From assembly GCF_010993735.1 (NCBI RefSeq), contig NZ_WQNI01000013.1:248001-312000 (forward strand): a stretch of 64,000 nt of DNA, written 5' to 3'. The DNA comes from Chelativorans alearensis (GTDB taxonomy: Bacteria; Pseudomonadota; Alphaproteobacteria; Rhizobiales; Rhizobiaceae). Both the position numbers and the translations under genes were made by a program. How positions within the stretch are numbered: the first letter of the stretch is position 1; each line of letters opens with the position of its first letter. Below are positions 27,365 to 36,298 of this stretch, one piece after another. Under the pieces are notes generated by a model. That model had not been told where the DNA came from and ran no database searches. It saw only the letters and a list, made by a program, of their open reading frames with translations.

Positions 27365-29314
27365 TCAGCCCTTGGCAGTATACTCCACCACTGCCTTCTT
27401 GGCCGCCAGCACGGCGGCAGGGCTCATGCTGAGCTCGCTTATCCCCATCTCCAGAAACCGCGGGATGAGCGTCGTATCCGCCGCCGCCTCGCCGCAGATG
27501 CCCACCATGATGCCCGCCTCGACGCCTGCCTTGGCGGTCAACTCGATTGCTCGCATAATCGCCGGGTTTGATACGTCGCCGAGCGCGGCCACCGACATGT
27601 TGAGCCGGTCGGCGGCCATGATGTACTGGGTGAGGTCGTTCGTGCCGATGGAGAAGAAGGCGGATTCGGCCGCAAGCTCCGGCGCGATCAGCACCGCGGC
27701 CGGCGTCTCGATCATCACGCCGAGGGCGAAGCGGCGGAAGGCCTCGCCCTCTCGCTCGAGTTCGGCTTCGCATTCCTCGATCAAGGTGCGCGTGCGGCGC
27801 AGCTCATCGAGGGTCGACACCATGGGCAGCATCACCTTGAGGTTGCCCTCGTGGTTGGCTCTGAGCAGCGCTCGGAGCTGGGGCTTGAAGACCGCCGGGC
27901 GGTCGAGGCACATGCGGATGCCGCGCCAGCCGAGGAACGGGTTTTCCTCTTCCGGGAAATCGATGCCGGCCACGGGCTTGTCACCGCCGATGTCGAGTGT
28001 GCGCACGATCACCTCTTCCGGCGCGAAGGCGGCGGCGAGCGCTGCGTAGGTCTCGTATTGCTCCTCCTCGGAGGGGAGCATCGGGTGGGCCATGAACATG
28101 ATCTCGGTGCGGAAGAGCCCTACGCCCATGGCGCCGACGGCGCGCGCGTTGTCGATCTCTGAGAGCGAGCCGAGATTGGCGGCGATGGTGATCGCCCGGC
28201 CACCGGCCAGAACCGGCTTATGGTCGACATAGGCGGTAAGCGCCTGCCTCTCCTCCTCCTGGCGGGCGATGCGGGCGGCGAAATCGCGTTCGAGCGCCTC
28301 TTCGGGGTCGGCAAAGACGAGGCCACGGCTGCCATCGAGGGCGGCCCGCCGGGCGGTGCGGAAGGCCTCAATGGCGGAGCCGAGCCCCAGGACGGCGGGA
28401 ATGCCGTGGTTACGGGCGATGATGGCGACATGGGAGGTGGCGCCGCCCTGCCCGCACAGGATGCCGGCGATGCGGTGGAGCGGCGCGCGCGCCAATTCGA
28501 AGGCGCCGATGTCCTCGGCCACCAGGATCGCCCCTTCCGGCACTCCGGAAAGATCCACATCCTCCTTCTCCGTCAGCGCCAGGCAGATCTGGCGCGTCAC
28601 CGCGTGAAGGTCCCCGGCACGCGCCTTCATATAGGGATCGTCCAGACCCTCGAACTCCACCGCGAGGACCTCGCCCGCCGCCAGCGTGGCCGAGACGGCG
28701 TCGAGCCCACGGCCGATGGTTTCCTCGGCGCGGGCGATGAGGTCCTCGTCGCTGGCGAGTTCTATCAGCGCCCTGACGATCTCGGCATCGGCTGATCCGG
28801 GCGCGGCGGCAATCATGGATTCCATGCGGCCGGTGACAGCGGCGACAGCCATCCGCAGGCGGGCCTTCTCGGCCTCCCGCTCGGCAGGCGGAATGTCCGC
28901 GCCAACGGGTTCGAGCGTCGGCGGGAAATAGGGGAACACGGCGCCGAGTGCGGCGCCCGCGCTGGCGGCGGCGCCCTTGTGTCCGCCCGGCAGGTGGGGT
29001 GCATCGTCAGTCGCCGCGGTGGTGGACGGCGGTTGTTGTCCGGGCTCCTCGTCAAGCCCGGCCTGCGGGTTTTCCAGATAGGCGATGAGCATGCCCATGG
29101 CCTCTGTCTCGTCGGGACCGCGGACCTTGAGCTTCACCTCGTCGCCTTCCTTGACCGTCAACAGCATCAGCTTGACGGAGCTCTTGGCGCTGACGATCTT
29201 GCCGCCCTTGGCGATCTCGACATCCGATTGGAAGGCTCTGGCGAGCTTCACGAAGCGCGCCGCCGGGCGGGCGTGCAGCCCTTCCTTCACTCTGACGATT
29301 GCCGAGCGCTCCAT
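27365..29314 (-). CDS. HPr-Enzyme I fusion of the PTS
   Basis: A 649-residue fusion carrying both general PTS phosphotransfer proteins. HPr occupies residues 1-85 with the phospho-His in EGLHARPAARF (His14) and Ser46 in SAKSSVKLMLL. A low-complexity linker (about 85-125) leads to Enzyme I, with its phospho-His in GGATSHVAIIARNHGIPAV (His295) and PEP-binding segments AMGVGLFRTEIMFMA, GIRMCLDRP and FFSIGTNDLTQYIMAADR. It takes phosphate from PEP and passes it to EIIA. It is the last gene of the gutM-srlAEB operon, 30 bases after srlB, so this transport system has its own dedicated EI and HPr. Confidence 0.95.
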   Translation of the reverse strand: MERSAIVRVKEGLHARPAARFVKLARAFQSDVEIAKGGKIVSAKSSVKLMLLTVKEGDEVKLKVRGPDETEAMGMLIAYLENPQAGLDEEPGQQPPSTTAATDDAPHLPGGHKGAAASAGAALGAVFPYFPPTLEPVGADIPPAEREAEKARLRMAVAAVTGRMESMIAAAPGSADAEIVRALIELASDEDLIARAEETIGRGLDAVSATLAAGEVLAVEFEGLDDPYMKARAGDLHAVTRQICLALTEKEDVDLSGVPEGAILVAEDIGAFELARAPLHRIAGILCGQGGATSHVAIIARNHGIPAVLGLGSAIEAFRTARRAALDGSRGLVFADPEEALERDFAARIARQEEERQALTAYVDHKPVLAGGRAITIAANLGSLSEIDNARAVGAMGVGLFRTEIMFMAHPMLPSEEEQYETYAALAAAFAPEEVIVRTLDIGGDKPVAGIDFPEEENPFLGWRGIRMCLDRPAVFKPQLRALLRANHEGNLKVMLPMVSTLDELRRTRTLIEECEAELEREGEAFRRFALGVMIETPAAVLIAPELAAESAFFSIGTNDLTQYIMAADRLNMSVAALGDVSNPAIMRAIELTAKAGVEAGIMVGICGEAAADTTLIPRFLEMGISELSMSPAAVLAAKKAVVEYTAKG

Positions 29315-29344
29315 GGTCCGTTCCCTGCAGGCCGTCGGCCGGCT

Positions 29345-29728
29345 TCAGCCGGCGCTCTCTATGATGATGTCGGTGCCGGATCTGAGCCGCGCGGCGAGGT
29401 CCGCGCCGTCGATCGCGCCGACGCAGATTTCGCCCGGACGTTCAGCCTTGGAAGCGCCGTTGAAGCTGAAGACCACGTGGCCCATGTCGGTCACCTTGGC
29501 CCAGGCCGTCTCGCCGACCGCCGTCACGGTTGCGGCGAGATCGCCGATGCGGATGGTTGAGCCGACGGCCGGCGGGGGGCCGGCCGGCCCCTCCGCTGCG
29601 TGCAGAGCCGAGACTTCGGCAAGCTCGGGCGGCGCGCCATCGGCGAACAGGATGAGGACGCCGCCCTCGGCGAGGTCCGCCACTTCGGGCCCGATGCTCG
29701 TCAACCGGGTCTTGTAATGGATCGTCAT
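29345..29728 (-). CDS. srlB: PTS glucitol/sorbitol-type EIIA
   Basis: A 127-residue EIIA of the glucitol family. His43, the phosphorylation site established in the E. coli protein, is conserved in VSALHAAEG, and GHVVFSFNG plus a C-terminal beta-rich half match the family. It accepts phosphate from the HPr part of the next gene and passes it to the EIIB domain of SrlE. It is 23 bases downstream of srlE and 30 upstream of the HPr-EI gene. Confidence 0.92.
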   Translation of the reverse strand: MTIHYKTRLTSIGPEVADLAEGGVLILFADGAPPELAEVSALHAAEGPAGPPPAVGSTIRIGDLAATVTAVGETAWAKVTDMGHVVFSFNGASKAERPGEICVGAIDGADLAARLRSGTDIIIESAG

Positions 29729-29751
29729 GAAGGACCTCTTCTTCCTTACAC

Positions 29752-30777
29752 TTACAGAACGAACAGGCTTGCCACCCAGGCGATGAGCACCGAGACCGGG
29801 CCCATGAACTGGCGGCTGACCAGCACCGCCGGCACGCCGATCTCGATCGTCTTCGGCTTGGCCTCGCCGAGCGCCAGGCCAACCGGCACGAAGTCGCAGC
29901 CGACCTGCGTGTTGTAGGCGAACAGAGCCGGCAGTGCCATGGCCGGGGCGATTGTGCCATTGGCGATCTGGGGGCCGATGATGGCAACGCCGATCACCTG
30001 GGCGATGACCGCCCCCGGACCCAGCACCGGCGACAGGAACGGCAGGCCGCAGATGGCCGAGATGATCAGGAGGCCGACGATGTTGTTGGCGAGCGGCCCC
30101 ATGGGCTGGGCGAGCAGATCGCCGATGCCCGTATAGAGGATGAGGCCGATCAGCATGGTCACGAAGGCCATGAAGGGCAGGACGTTGCGCACCACCTGGT
30201 CGATGGTCCTGCGGCCGGCATTGAAGAAGATGCCGACAACGCGCCCCATCACGCGGCCGATCGAGCTGATGAGCCCGATGATGCCGCCGCCGTCCTCCTG
30301 AGCTACCTTCGGCGCGGCCGAGGGGGTGGAGAAATCGGCCGCGGGCTTGGCCGCCATACCGCCCGTGGCACCCGCCGTGGCCGCCGCTTCGCCCGCATCC
30401 GCCGGCGCCATGTCGTCCGGCGTGACGCCGGAGACGTAGATGTCCTCGGTGATGAACTGGGCGAGCGGGCCGGCCTGGCCGACCGGCATCACGTTGACGG
30501 TGGGAATGCGCTTGCGCGGGTAGACGCCGCAGCGCGCCGTGCCCCCGCAGTCGACCACCACCGCCGCGATCTCGCCTTCGACCGGCGGGGCGCGGAAGCC
30601 GTCGACCACATCGGCGCCCGTCATTTCGGCGAGGCGGTGGGCGACGGGGTGGATCTTGCCGCCGGTGATCGAGACGATCTTGCTGCGCTCGATGGTCGGC
30701 TTGATGACCAGAGGTCCGCCCCAGCCACCGGCACCCTTGGAGACCTTTACGGCCGTGAATTCCTTGATCTTCACCAT
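29752..30777 (-). CDS. srlE: PTS glucitol/sorbitol-type EIIB-EIIC2
   Basis: A 341-residue protein. The N-terminal EIIB domain (about 1-110) carries the phospho-Cys segment VDCGGTARCGVYPRKRIPTV. An Ala-rich linker (about 120-155) leads to a membrane part with several helices (FMAFVTMLIGLILYTGIG, NIVGLLIISAICGLPFLSPV, VSVLIAWVASLFVL). It forms the phosphotransfer and half of the translocation unit with SrlA. Start ATG preceded by GGGGAGGGG. It is 17 bases after srlA. Confidence 0.92.
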   Translation of the reverse strand: MVKIKEFTAVKVSKGAGGWGGPLVIKPTIERSKIVSITGGKIHPVAHRLAEMTGADVVDGFRAPPVEGEIAAVVVDCGGTARCGVYPRKRIPTVNVMPVGQAGPLAQFITEDIYVSGVTPDDMAPADAGEAAATAGATGGMAAKPAADFSTPSAAPKVAQEDGGGIIGLISSIGRVMGRVVGIFFNAGRRTIDQVVRNVLPFMAFVTMLIGLILYTGIGDLLAQPMGPLANNIVGLLIISAICGLPFLSPVLGPGAVIAQVIGVAIIGPQIANGTIAPAMALPALFAYNTQVGCDFVPVGLALGEAKPKTIEIGVPAVLVSRQFMGPVSVLIAWVASLFVL

Positions 30778-30794
30778 TTTCCCCTCCCCGCCCC

Positions 30795-31553
30795 TTAGAG
30801 CTCGACGCCCTGGCGGCGCGCCATGATCATCGTGATGCGCTCGGTCAGGATGCCCTTGAGCAAGATGACGAGGAGGCCGACGATGGCGTACCAGATGGCG
30901 ACGTTGATGTGATAGCCGGTCGGCACGGCACCGTTGCGCTCAAGCTCAAGCAACGCGACCAGGATGCCGCCCCACACGAAATATTCTCCCGGATTGACGT
31001 GCGGGAAAAGGCCCAGCGGCGGATGCACATAGGAGACGGCCGCATCGTAGAAGGCCGGCTTGTGCTTCTCCTCCAGGAAAGTGCCGAAGGTGTAGGCCAT
31101 CGGATTGGTCAGGAAGAAGACGGCGATCACCGGCAGGACGGTGTAGCGCGTCAGTGCAATGCGGCCGGCCCACTGGGCGGCGCCGTGCACACGCTTTTCG
31201 CCGATCAGCTCGGTGAGCGCGTAGAAGGCCGTCATCAGCACCACCAGGGTGGGGATGATACCGGTTACGAAGCCGGCGAACACCTCGCCGCCCTTCTGGA
31301 AGATGCCGATGAAGTAGCGCCCGGCGGCGGACAGCCACCCGACCTGCTCCTCCTGCTCGACTGCCTGCAGCCGCTCGCGGAATTCCTCGACCGAAATGCC
31401 GCCCTCCGCCTGAGCGAGAACGATCAGGTCGCTTCCGCCGTGATCGACGGCCTGTTTGCCGTGCATGACGGCTTCCGATACGAGGCCGCCCGCATGCGAC
31501 AGGCCTGCCGTGGCCATGTCGGCATGTTGCGACAGAATAGATAGAATGGTCAT
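30795..31553 (-). CDS. srlA: PTS glucitol/sorbitol-type EIIC, N-terminally extended
   Basis: A 252-residue membrane component. From about residue 80 it matches the glucitol EIIC family closely (YFIGIFQKGGEVFAGFVTGI, FFLTNPMAYTFGTFLEEKHK, GLFPHVNPGEYFVWGGI). The first roughly 75 residues, which include SVEEFRERLQAVEQEEQVG, are an extension absent from the 187-residue E. coli SrlA. The extension looks real because GGGAGGTGAC directly precedes the first ATG. It is 42 bases downstream of gutM. The true substrate may be glucitol or another hexitol. Confidence 0.92.
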   Translation of the reverse strand: MTILSILSQHADMATAGLSHAGGLVSEAVMHGKQAVDHGGSDLIVLAQAEGGISVEEFRERLQAVEQEEQVGWLSAAGRYFIGIFQKGGEVFAGFVTGIIPTLVVLMTAFYALTELIGEKRVHGAAQWAGRIALTRYTVLPVIAVFFLTNPMAYTFGTFLEEKHKPAFYDAAVSYVHPPLGLFPHVNPGEYFVWGGILVALLELERNGAVPTGYHINVAIWYAIVGLLVILLKGILTERITMIMARRQGVEL

Positions 31554-31595
31554 GTCACCTCCCTTTTTTCGCGGTACACCCGCCCGCGACGCTTG

Positions 31596-32036
31596 CTAAG
31601 CCCTATTCTCCGCTGTTCTCAGCGCGGCCGGCGTGGCCTCCTCGCCCGCTCCCCGTGCCTTGTCTATCTGCTCGATGGCGCGTGCCGTCGCCACGGCGAG
31701 GCCGGCGTCGGCCTGGCTGAGCGGGCCGGAAGCGTCCCGCAATGCATCGAGCGGGAGCCCCTCGTATTCGGGTACCCGCGCGAACTTCGCGAAGACAGAC
31801 CGGCCGCTCATCTCAAGGAACCGCTCGACCCGCAGCGCCTTGTCCACGACGACGAGCACGATGACGCCCTTGCCGAGCCTGCCCTTGGCGTTGCCGGCGC
31901 CGACAAAGCCTTCGGAATACTTGTTGGAGATGCCCTTCATCACGTCGGTGTAGTGGCGCATCTGCAGCCACACGCCGAAGGACTGCAGGGCCCATACCGC
32001 CGCCAGGGCAAGGATCGCCCATTGCCAGATTGCCAT
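31596..32036 (-). CDS. gutM: GutM-like activator of the glucitol PTS operon
   Basis: A 146-residue protein with an N-terminal hydrophobic helix (IWQWAILALAAVWALQSFG) and a soluble part (GRLGKGVIVLVVVDKALRVE, then FAKFARVPEYEGLPLDALRD) typical of the GutM/SrlM family, which activates glucitol operons in enterobacteria. The ATG at 32036 has GGGAGG upstream; an open frame 20 codons longer lacks family similarity. First gene of the operon on the minus strand; the promoter should lie in the AT-rich 32.04-32.19 kb gap. Confidence 0.85.
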   Translation of the reverse strand: MAIWQWAILALAAVWALQSFGVWLQMRHYTDVMKGISNKYSEGFVGAGNAKGRLGKGVIVLVVVDKALRVERFLEMSGRSVFAKFARVPEYEGLPLDALRDASGPLSQADAGLAVATARAIEQIDKARGAGEEATPAALRTAENRA

Positions 32037-32188
32037 TGAAAACCTCCCCAGGCTGCACTTCGCGCAGCGCCGTTCCTCCATGCGACACAAGAACATCTGT
32101 TTTCTAAGTTGTCAATATGTATAAAAAGAGCGAGAATTGCATCTGAAGAGTGTGCCTGCGCTGGCGCCACCGATGCAAGGAGGGCATA

Positions 32189-32842
32189 ATGGGCATCATG
32201 TTTCACGACGCGTTGGCATCACTTCCGGATTTGCGCCATCGGCTGCGGCAATGGCGGTGGTTCCGCGTCGCCTTCCGCAAGAACGCCGAGCAGGTGCGTT
32301 CCGCCTTCGGCATCCGCTACGAGATCGACGACGTGAAGCTGGCGCGCGCCTTCTTCAACTGGCTGGAAGCGCTGGAGCGCGCGCGGCCGTATGCCGGGAT
32401 TGCCCGCCCCGACGTCATCGTCTTCGGTGCCGGCGCGATCCTCTGCGAGCTTCTGCGCGAGCACCCTGCGCGGCATGTCGCCGGCAGCGGGCGCAATGAG
32501 GTGCCCGAGGACCTTGCCGAGACGGCCGAGATCGCGCATTTCTGGCCCGAGGGTTTTCTCTACACGAGCTTCTGCATCTCCGGCATCATGGCCATTTACG
32601 AGCAGGAGTTCGGGAAGGCGAAGCCTCTTGCGGCATGCGTCGACGAAATCCGCTTCTGGTGGTCGTTCAAGGAGAACGCCGCCGACATGCCGGCCATGGC
32701 CATTCCGTTCCTCGACCGTATCGTCGGCCAGGAGCCGAACTGGATGATGCCGGCGGCCGTGACAGACCGCCTTGCCATCCGCGGCGCGATGCGGGACGCT
32801 CCCGGCGGCGGCGGTAGCGGCGCTATTGCCGGAACACATTGA
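32189..32842 (+). CDS. Hypothetical protein divergent from gutM
   Basis: A 217-residue soluble protein I do not recognise. Its start is well fixed by AAGGAGGG five bases before the ATG. It is rich in aromatic residues (RLRQWRWFRVAFRKNA, FWPEGFLYTSFCISGIMAIY, IRFWWSFKENAADMPAMAI) and has two Cys. No signal peptide and no long membrane helix. It shares a 152-base divergent promoter region with the glucitol PTS operon and lies 87 bases upstream of the Na/Pi cotransporter gene, so it could belong with either. Confidence 0.75.
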   Translation: MGIMFHDALASLPDLRHRLRQWRWFRVAFRKNAEQVRSAFGIRYEIDDVKLARAFFNWLEALERARPYAGIARPDVIVFGAGAILCELLREHPARHVAGSGRNEVPEDLAETAEIAHFWPEGFLYTSFCISGIMAIYEQEFGKAKPLAACVDEIRFWWSFKENAADMPAMAIPFLDRIVGQEPNWMMPAAVTDRLAIRGAMRDAPGGGGSGAIAGTH

Positions 32843-32929
32843 TCGCCGGGCGCATTCACTGAATGCACGAGGCGGCGGCTCGCGCTGCAGGGAGCCGGAC
32901 ATGCATGCCATGAGAAAAGGGAAGGCGCG

Positions 32930-34600
32930 ATGAGCGGAACGCTGGTGATCGCGCATCTTGCCGGCGCGGTGGCGCTGCTCCTGTGGGCAACACGGATGGT
33001 GCGAACCGGCGTTACCCGCGCCTATGGCGACATTCTGCGGCAAAAGCTGCGGCGCGCGCTGAAGAACCCGCTGATCGCCGTCATGGCCGGCACGAGTATG
33101 GCCGTCGCCCTGCAAAGCTCGACCGCCGTGAGCCTTCTCGTCGGCTCGTTTGTCGGCTCCGGTATCGTCGGCGGAACGGCGGGCCTTTCCGCCGTGCTCG
33201 GCGCCGATCTCGGCTCGGCTTTCGTCGTGCGGATCCTGAGCTTCGATCTCGGTCTGCTGATCCCGGTGTGCCTGTTCGCGGGCACCACCATCTTTCTCGC
33301 CACCGAGCGGCGGACATGGCGCCAGGTCGGGCGCATCCTCGTGGGGCTGGGGCTCCTGCTCCTGTCGCTGCAGATGATCGGCGAGGCGTCGGAGCCGCTG
33401 CGCGAAAGCACGATCCTGCCGGTCATCACCGGCTATCTCGCCCAGGATCCCGGAATAGCCTTCCTGATCGCGGCCATCGTGACCTGGCTCTTCCATTCCA
33501 GCGTTGCCGCGGTGCTGCTGATAGCGGCGCTTGCCGCGCGGGGCGTCATGCCCGCCGAGCTGGCGATCGTTCTGGTGCTCGGAGCCAATCTCGGGGCGGG
33601 GCTGATCGCCATGGCGCTTTCGAAGACGATGCCGGCGGCAGCGCGTGCCGTGCCGGTGGGCAATCTGATGCTGCGCGGCCTGTTCGCCCTTACCGCCGTT
33701 GTTGCCTTCGTCATGCTCGCGCCCTCGCCCGCCCTCCTTGGCGGCGGCCCGGCCTCTCAGGCGATCCATGCGCACATCGCCTTCAACCTGATGGTGGTCG
33801 TACTCGGCCTTCCGCTGGCGCCGCTCGTCCGCCGCGCCGCCGAAGCGATCCTCCTGCGGAGCGGCGCTCCGACGCATGGCAGCGACGAAGTGCCCTTCGA
33901 GACCGAGGTCAGCACCCTCGACCCGGATGCGCTGCAAAGGCCGGCCGAGGCGCTCGCCAACGCGACGCGCGCCGTGGTGCGCCTGTGCGAGACGGTGGAG
34001 GTGATGCTGATGCGGATCATCGACCTTTACGAGAACTACAGCCCCGAGGGCGCGGAGGCGCTGGCCGCGCTCGACGACAAGATCGACCGGCGCCACGCGG
34101 CCATCAAGCTGTATCTGGCGGAGATGGCCTCGACCACTTTGAGCGACAAGGAGGCCCGGCGCGTGCAGGAACTGCTCGGCGCCTCCATAAAGCTCGAACA
34201 GGCCGGCGACATCATCGTGCGCAACATGCTCGTCCATGTGCGCAAGAAGCACGATCGGGGGCTGGCGTTCACGCCCGAAGGCTGGCGCGAGGTCTCGGCC
34301 TTCCACGCAGCCGTGCTGGCGAACGCGCGGCTGGCCTTCAACGTACTGGTGTCGCGGGACAAGCAGACGGCGCGCCAGCTGGTCGAGGAGAAGGATCGGC
34401 TGCGCGAGCGCGAAAAGGAGACGAGCAAGCACCATTTCGAGCGGCTGCGCCAGCGGCAGAGCGACAGCATCGAGACCAGCGCACTGCATCTCGACACGAT
34501 CCGCGACCTGAAGCAGATCAATTCGCTGCTGACTTCGAGCGCCTATCCGGTGCTGGAGGAAAAAGGCATGCTGCGCGCCTCGCGCCTCGATGCCGCTTGA
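32930..34600 (+). CDS. Na+/phosphate cotransporter with PhoU-like C-terminal domain
   Basis: A 556-residue type II Na/Pi cotransporter (NptA/PNaS family). The two inverted repeats carry the signature QSSTAVSLLVGSFVGSG (about residue 60) and its partner FHSSVAAVLLIAALAARG (about 190), where the second copy has lost the Gln. About eight to nine membrane helices end near residue 300. The C-terminal 230 residues are a helical PhoU-like domain (TRAVVRLCETVEVMLMRI, KLEQAGDIIVRNMLVH) probably regulating uptake. With no pst genes in the phoR-phoU locus, this is the only phosphate transporter in the window. Confidence 0.9.
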   Translation: MSGTLVIAHLAGAVALLLWATRMVRTGVTRAYGDILRQKLRRALKNPLIAVMAGTSMAVALQSSTAVSLLVGSFVGSGIVGGTAGLSAVLGADLGSAFVVRILSFDLGLLIPVCLFAGTTIFLATERRTWRQVGRILVGLGLLLLSLQMIGEASEPLRESTILPVITGYLAQDPGIAFLIAAIVTWLFHSSVAAVLLIAALAARGVMPAELAIVLVLGANLGAGLIAMALSKTMPAAARAVPVGNLMLRGLFALTAVVAFVMLAPSPALLGGGPASQAIHAHIAFNLMVVVLGLPLAPLVRRAAEAILLRSGAPTHGSDEVPFETEVSTLDPDALQRPAEALANATRAVVRLCETVEVMLMRIIDLYENYSPEGAEALAALDDKIDRRHAAIKLYLAEMASTTLSDKEARRVQELLGASIKLEQAGDIIVRNMLVHVRKKHDRGLAFTPEGWREVSAFHAAVLANARLAFNVLVSRDKQTARQLVEEKDRLREREKETSKHHFERLRQRQSDSIETSALHLDTIRDLKQINSLLTSSAYPVLEEKGMLRASRLDAA

Positions 34601-34677
34601 CGGCGGTCGGCGGGTCTTCAATACCGTCACCTTTGCGCCGCCAGGCGCATTACCCTCCAATCTCAGGTAGGCGACGG

Positions 34678-35574
34678 ATGACGAAAGTACTCAACCCGGA
34701 CGTGGAGTGCGTCGGCGAGGCGAAGGCCGTGCTCGGCGAAAGCGCTTGCTGGTCGGCGGAGGACGAGGCGCTTTTGTGGGTGGATATCCTCGGCCGCAAG
34801 GTGCTGCGCACCCATATCGGCAGTGGGCGCACGGACGAATGGGCGTTTCCCGAGCAGACGGGTTTCGTGCAGCCGGCTAACGACGGCACATGGCTGGTCG
34901 GCCAGGAGAACGGCATCCTGCGCCTCGACCCGGCAACCGGCGCGTGGGAGGATTTCCTGGCGCTCGAAGCGGACAATCCGGCCACACGCACCAACGATGC
35001 CGGCTGCGACCGCCAGGGGCGGCTACTGGTCGGCACCATGCACCTGCCGGAGATCAGCTTTGAGCCTGTCGGCACGCTCTACCGCATCGCCGGGCGCGGA
35101 GCGGCGGAAACGCTCGACACCGGCCTCTATGTCCCCAATGGTATCGCCTTCAGCCCGGATGGCGGCACGGTCTACTGGGCCGACACCTATCGCACACGGC
35201 GGCAGGTGTGGTGCGCACGCTATGATCCGGGCGGCGAGGTGGGCGAGAAGCGGCCTTTCGTGCAGCTCGGCGAGGAACTCGGCCGGCCGGACGGGGCGGC
35301 GGTGGATGCCGCCGGCTGCTACTGGGTCGCCGCCGCCGCGGGCTGGCAGCTTCTGCGCTACACCCCCTCGGGCGAACTCGACCTGATCGTCCGCCTTCCC
35401 GTGCAGCGGCCCTCGAAGCTTGCCTTCGGCGGGGCGGATCTGACCACGATCTTCATCACGACGATCAGCGAAGGGCTGGGCGAGGATGCGCCGCGAACGC
35501 AGCCGCTGGCGGGGCGCTTGCTGGCGGTGGACGTCGGCATCCAGGGGCTGCCGCCGGTGCGGTTTCGCGCCTAG
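34678..35574 (+). CDS. SMP-30/gluconolactonase family protein
   Basis: A 298-residue six-bladed propeller lactonase. Expected metal ligands are visible: Glu in VLGESACWS, Asn in ATRTNDAGCDRQGRLLVGTM, Asn in YVPNGIAFSPDGGTVYWADT, and Asp in GRPDGAAVDAAG. Members hydrolyse sugar lactones such as gluconolactone. Start at the ATG at 34678 with AGGTAGGCGA upstream. It follows the Na/Pi cotransporter by 77 bases on the same strand. A link to sugar-alcohol oxidation products is possible but not shown. Confidence 0.88.
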   Translation: MTKVLNPDVECVGEAKAVLGESACWSAEDEALLWVDILGRKVLRTHIGSGRTDEWAFPEQTGFVQPANDGTWLVGQENGILRLDPATGAWEDFLALEADNPATRTNDAGCDRQGRLLVGTMHLPEISFEPVGTLYRIAGRGAAETLDTGLYVPNGIAFSPDGGTVYWADTYRTRRQVWCARYDPGGEVGEKRPFVQLGEELGRPDGAAVDAAGCYWVAAAAGWQLLRYTPSGELDLIVRLPVQRPSKLAFGGADLTTIFITTISEGLGEDAPRTQPLAGRLLAVDVGIQGLPPVRFRA

Positions 35575-35627
35575 ACCAGCTCATCGTTTCATGGAATCGA
35601 TGAACTGATCTAACTCATTGTCTTGTC

Positions 35628-35671
35628 GCAATTCCGGACGGAAAACCGGTTTCCACTTTTCCTGGAATTGC
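35628..35671. repeat. Dispersed palindromic repeat, copy B (3' end of cpaA)
   Basis: GCAATTCC (35628-35635) and GGAATTGC (35664-35671) flank GGAAAACCGGTTTCC (35640-35654). It is nearly identical to copy A at 21282-21324. The following CTA (35673-35675) is the TAG stop of the minus-strand prepilin peptidase gene. Confidence 0.85.
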
Positions 35672-35672
35672 T

Positions 35673-36191
35673 CTAGCCCGCCAGGCGGGCGATGGCCCAT
35701 TGCATCAGGGGCGTTTCGCCATAGGTCAGAAGTCCGCCGAGGCCGAGGGCGATGCCGTAGGGGATGCCGGCCTTCTCGTCGGCGAAATGGCGCAGGAGCA
35801 CGTTGTTGCCGGCCAGCATGGAAAGGTTGGACTTGCGGAAGATCAGGAGGGCGATGGTGAGGACGCCGCCGGCGAGCGCGGAGATCACCAGATAGTTCAC
35901 CAGCCCGAGGCTGAAGCCGAACCACACCGCGGTGGCCGCCAGGAGCTTGGCATCGCCCCCGCCCATGCCGCCGATGGCGAAAAGCACGAAGGTGACGGCC
36001 AGCACCGCCGCGCCGGCGGCAAAATGCATGCCGATCTCCGGCCAGGCCAAGCCGGTGAACGGCGCCAGAGCGGCAAAGGCAGCGATGAGCAGGATGGAGA
36101 CGCGGTTGGCGATGGTCATCGACACCATGTCGGACACTGCGGCAAAGGCCATGCAGAAGGGGAAGATGACGAAAATCGCTGCTACAAGCAT
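35673..36191 (-). CDS. cpaA: Prepilin peptidase CpaA (A24 family, Tad/Flp pilus)
   Basis: A 172-residue aspartic membrane peptidase that cleaves the leader of Flp pilin. Both catalytic Asp residues are visible: Asp21 in AVSDMVSMTIANR and Asp80 in GGMGGGDAKL. About six hydrophobic helices. It lacks the N-terminal methyltransferase domain of PilD-type enzymes, as usual for CpaA. It lies 162 bases downstream of the flp pilin gene on the same strand. Confidence 0.92.
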   Translation of the reverse strand: MLVAAIFVIFPFCMAFAAVSDMVSMTIANRVSILLIAAFAALAPFTGLAWPEIGMHFAAGAAVLAVTFVLFAIGGMGGGDAKLLAATAVWFGFSLGLVNYLVISALAGGVLTIALLIFRKSNLSMLAGNNVLLRHFADEKAGIPYGIALGLGGLLTYGETPLMQWAIARLAG

Positions 36192-36298
36192 AGGACACCA
36201 CGCGGAACTGAACGGGGGCCAGCGTAGATGAGCAGGTTTAATTGTTCGTGAAACTACCCGACCCCTTCATCTGCAGATTTCCTGGAGCATAGATAACA

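Noticed and set aside
32219-34660. Minus-strand open frame of 813 codons, the longest in the window
   Set aside because: Antisense of the hypothetical and Na/Pi cotransporter genes, both of which have clear protein features; composition is typical of high-GC antisense frames.
34678-35574. SMP-30 lactonase as a member of the sugar-alcohol PTS pathway
   Set aside because: It is on the other strand, separated by two genes, and a PTS product is a phosphate ester, not a lactone precursor; no direct support.
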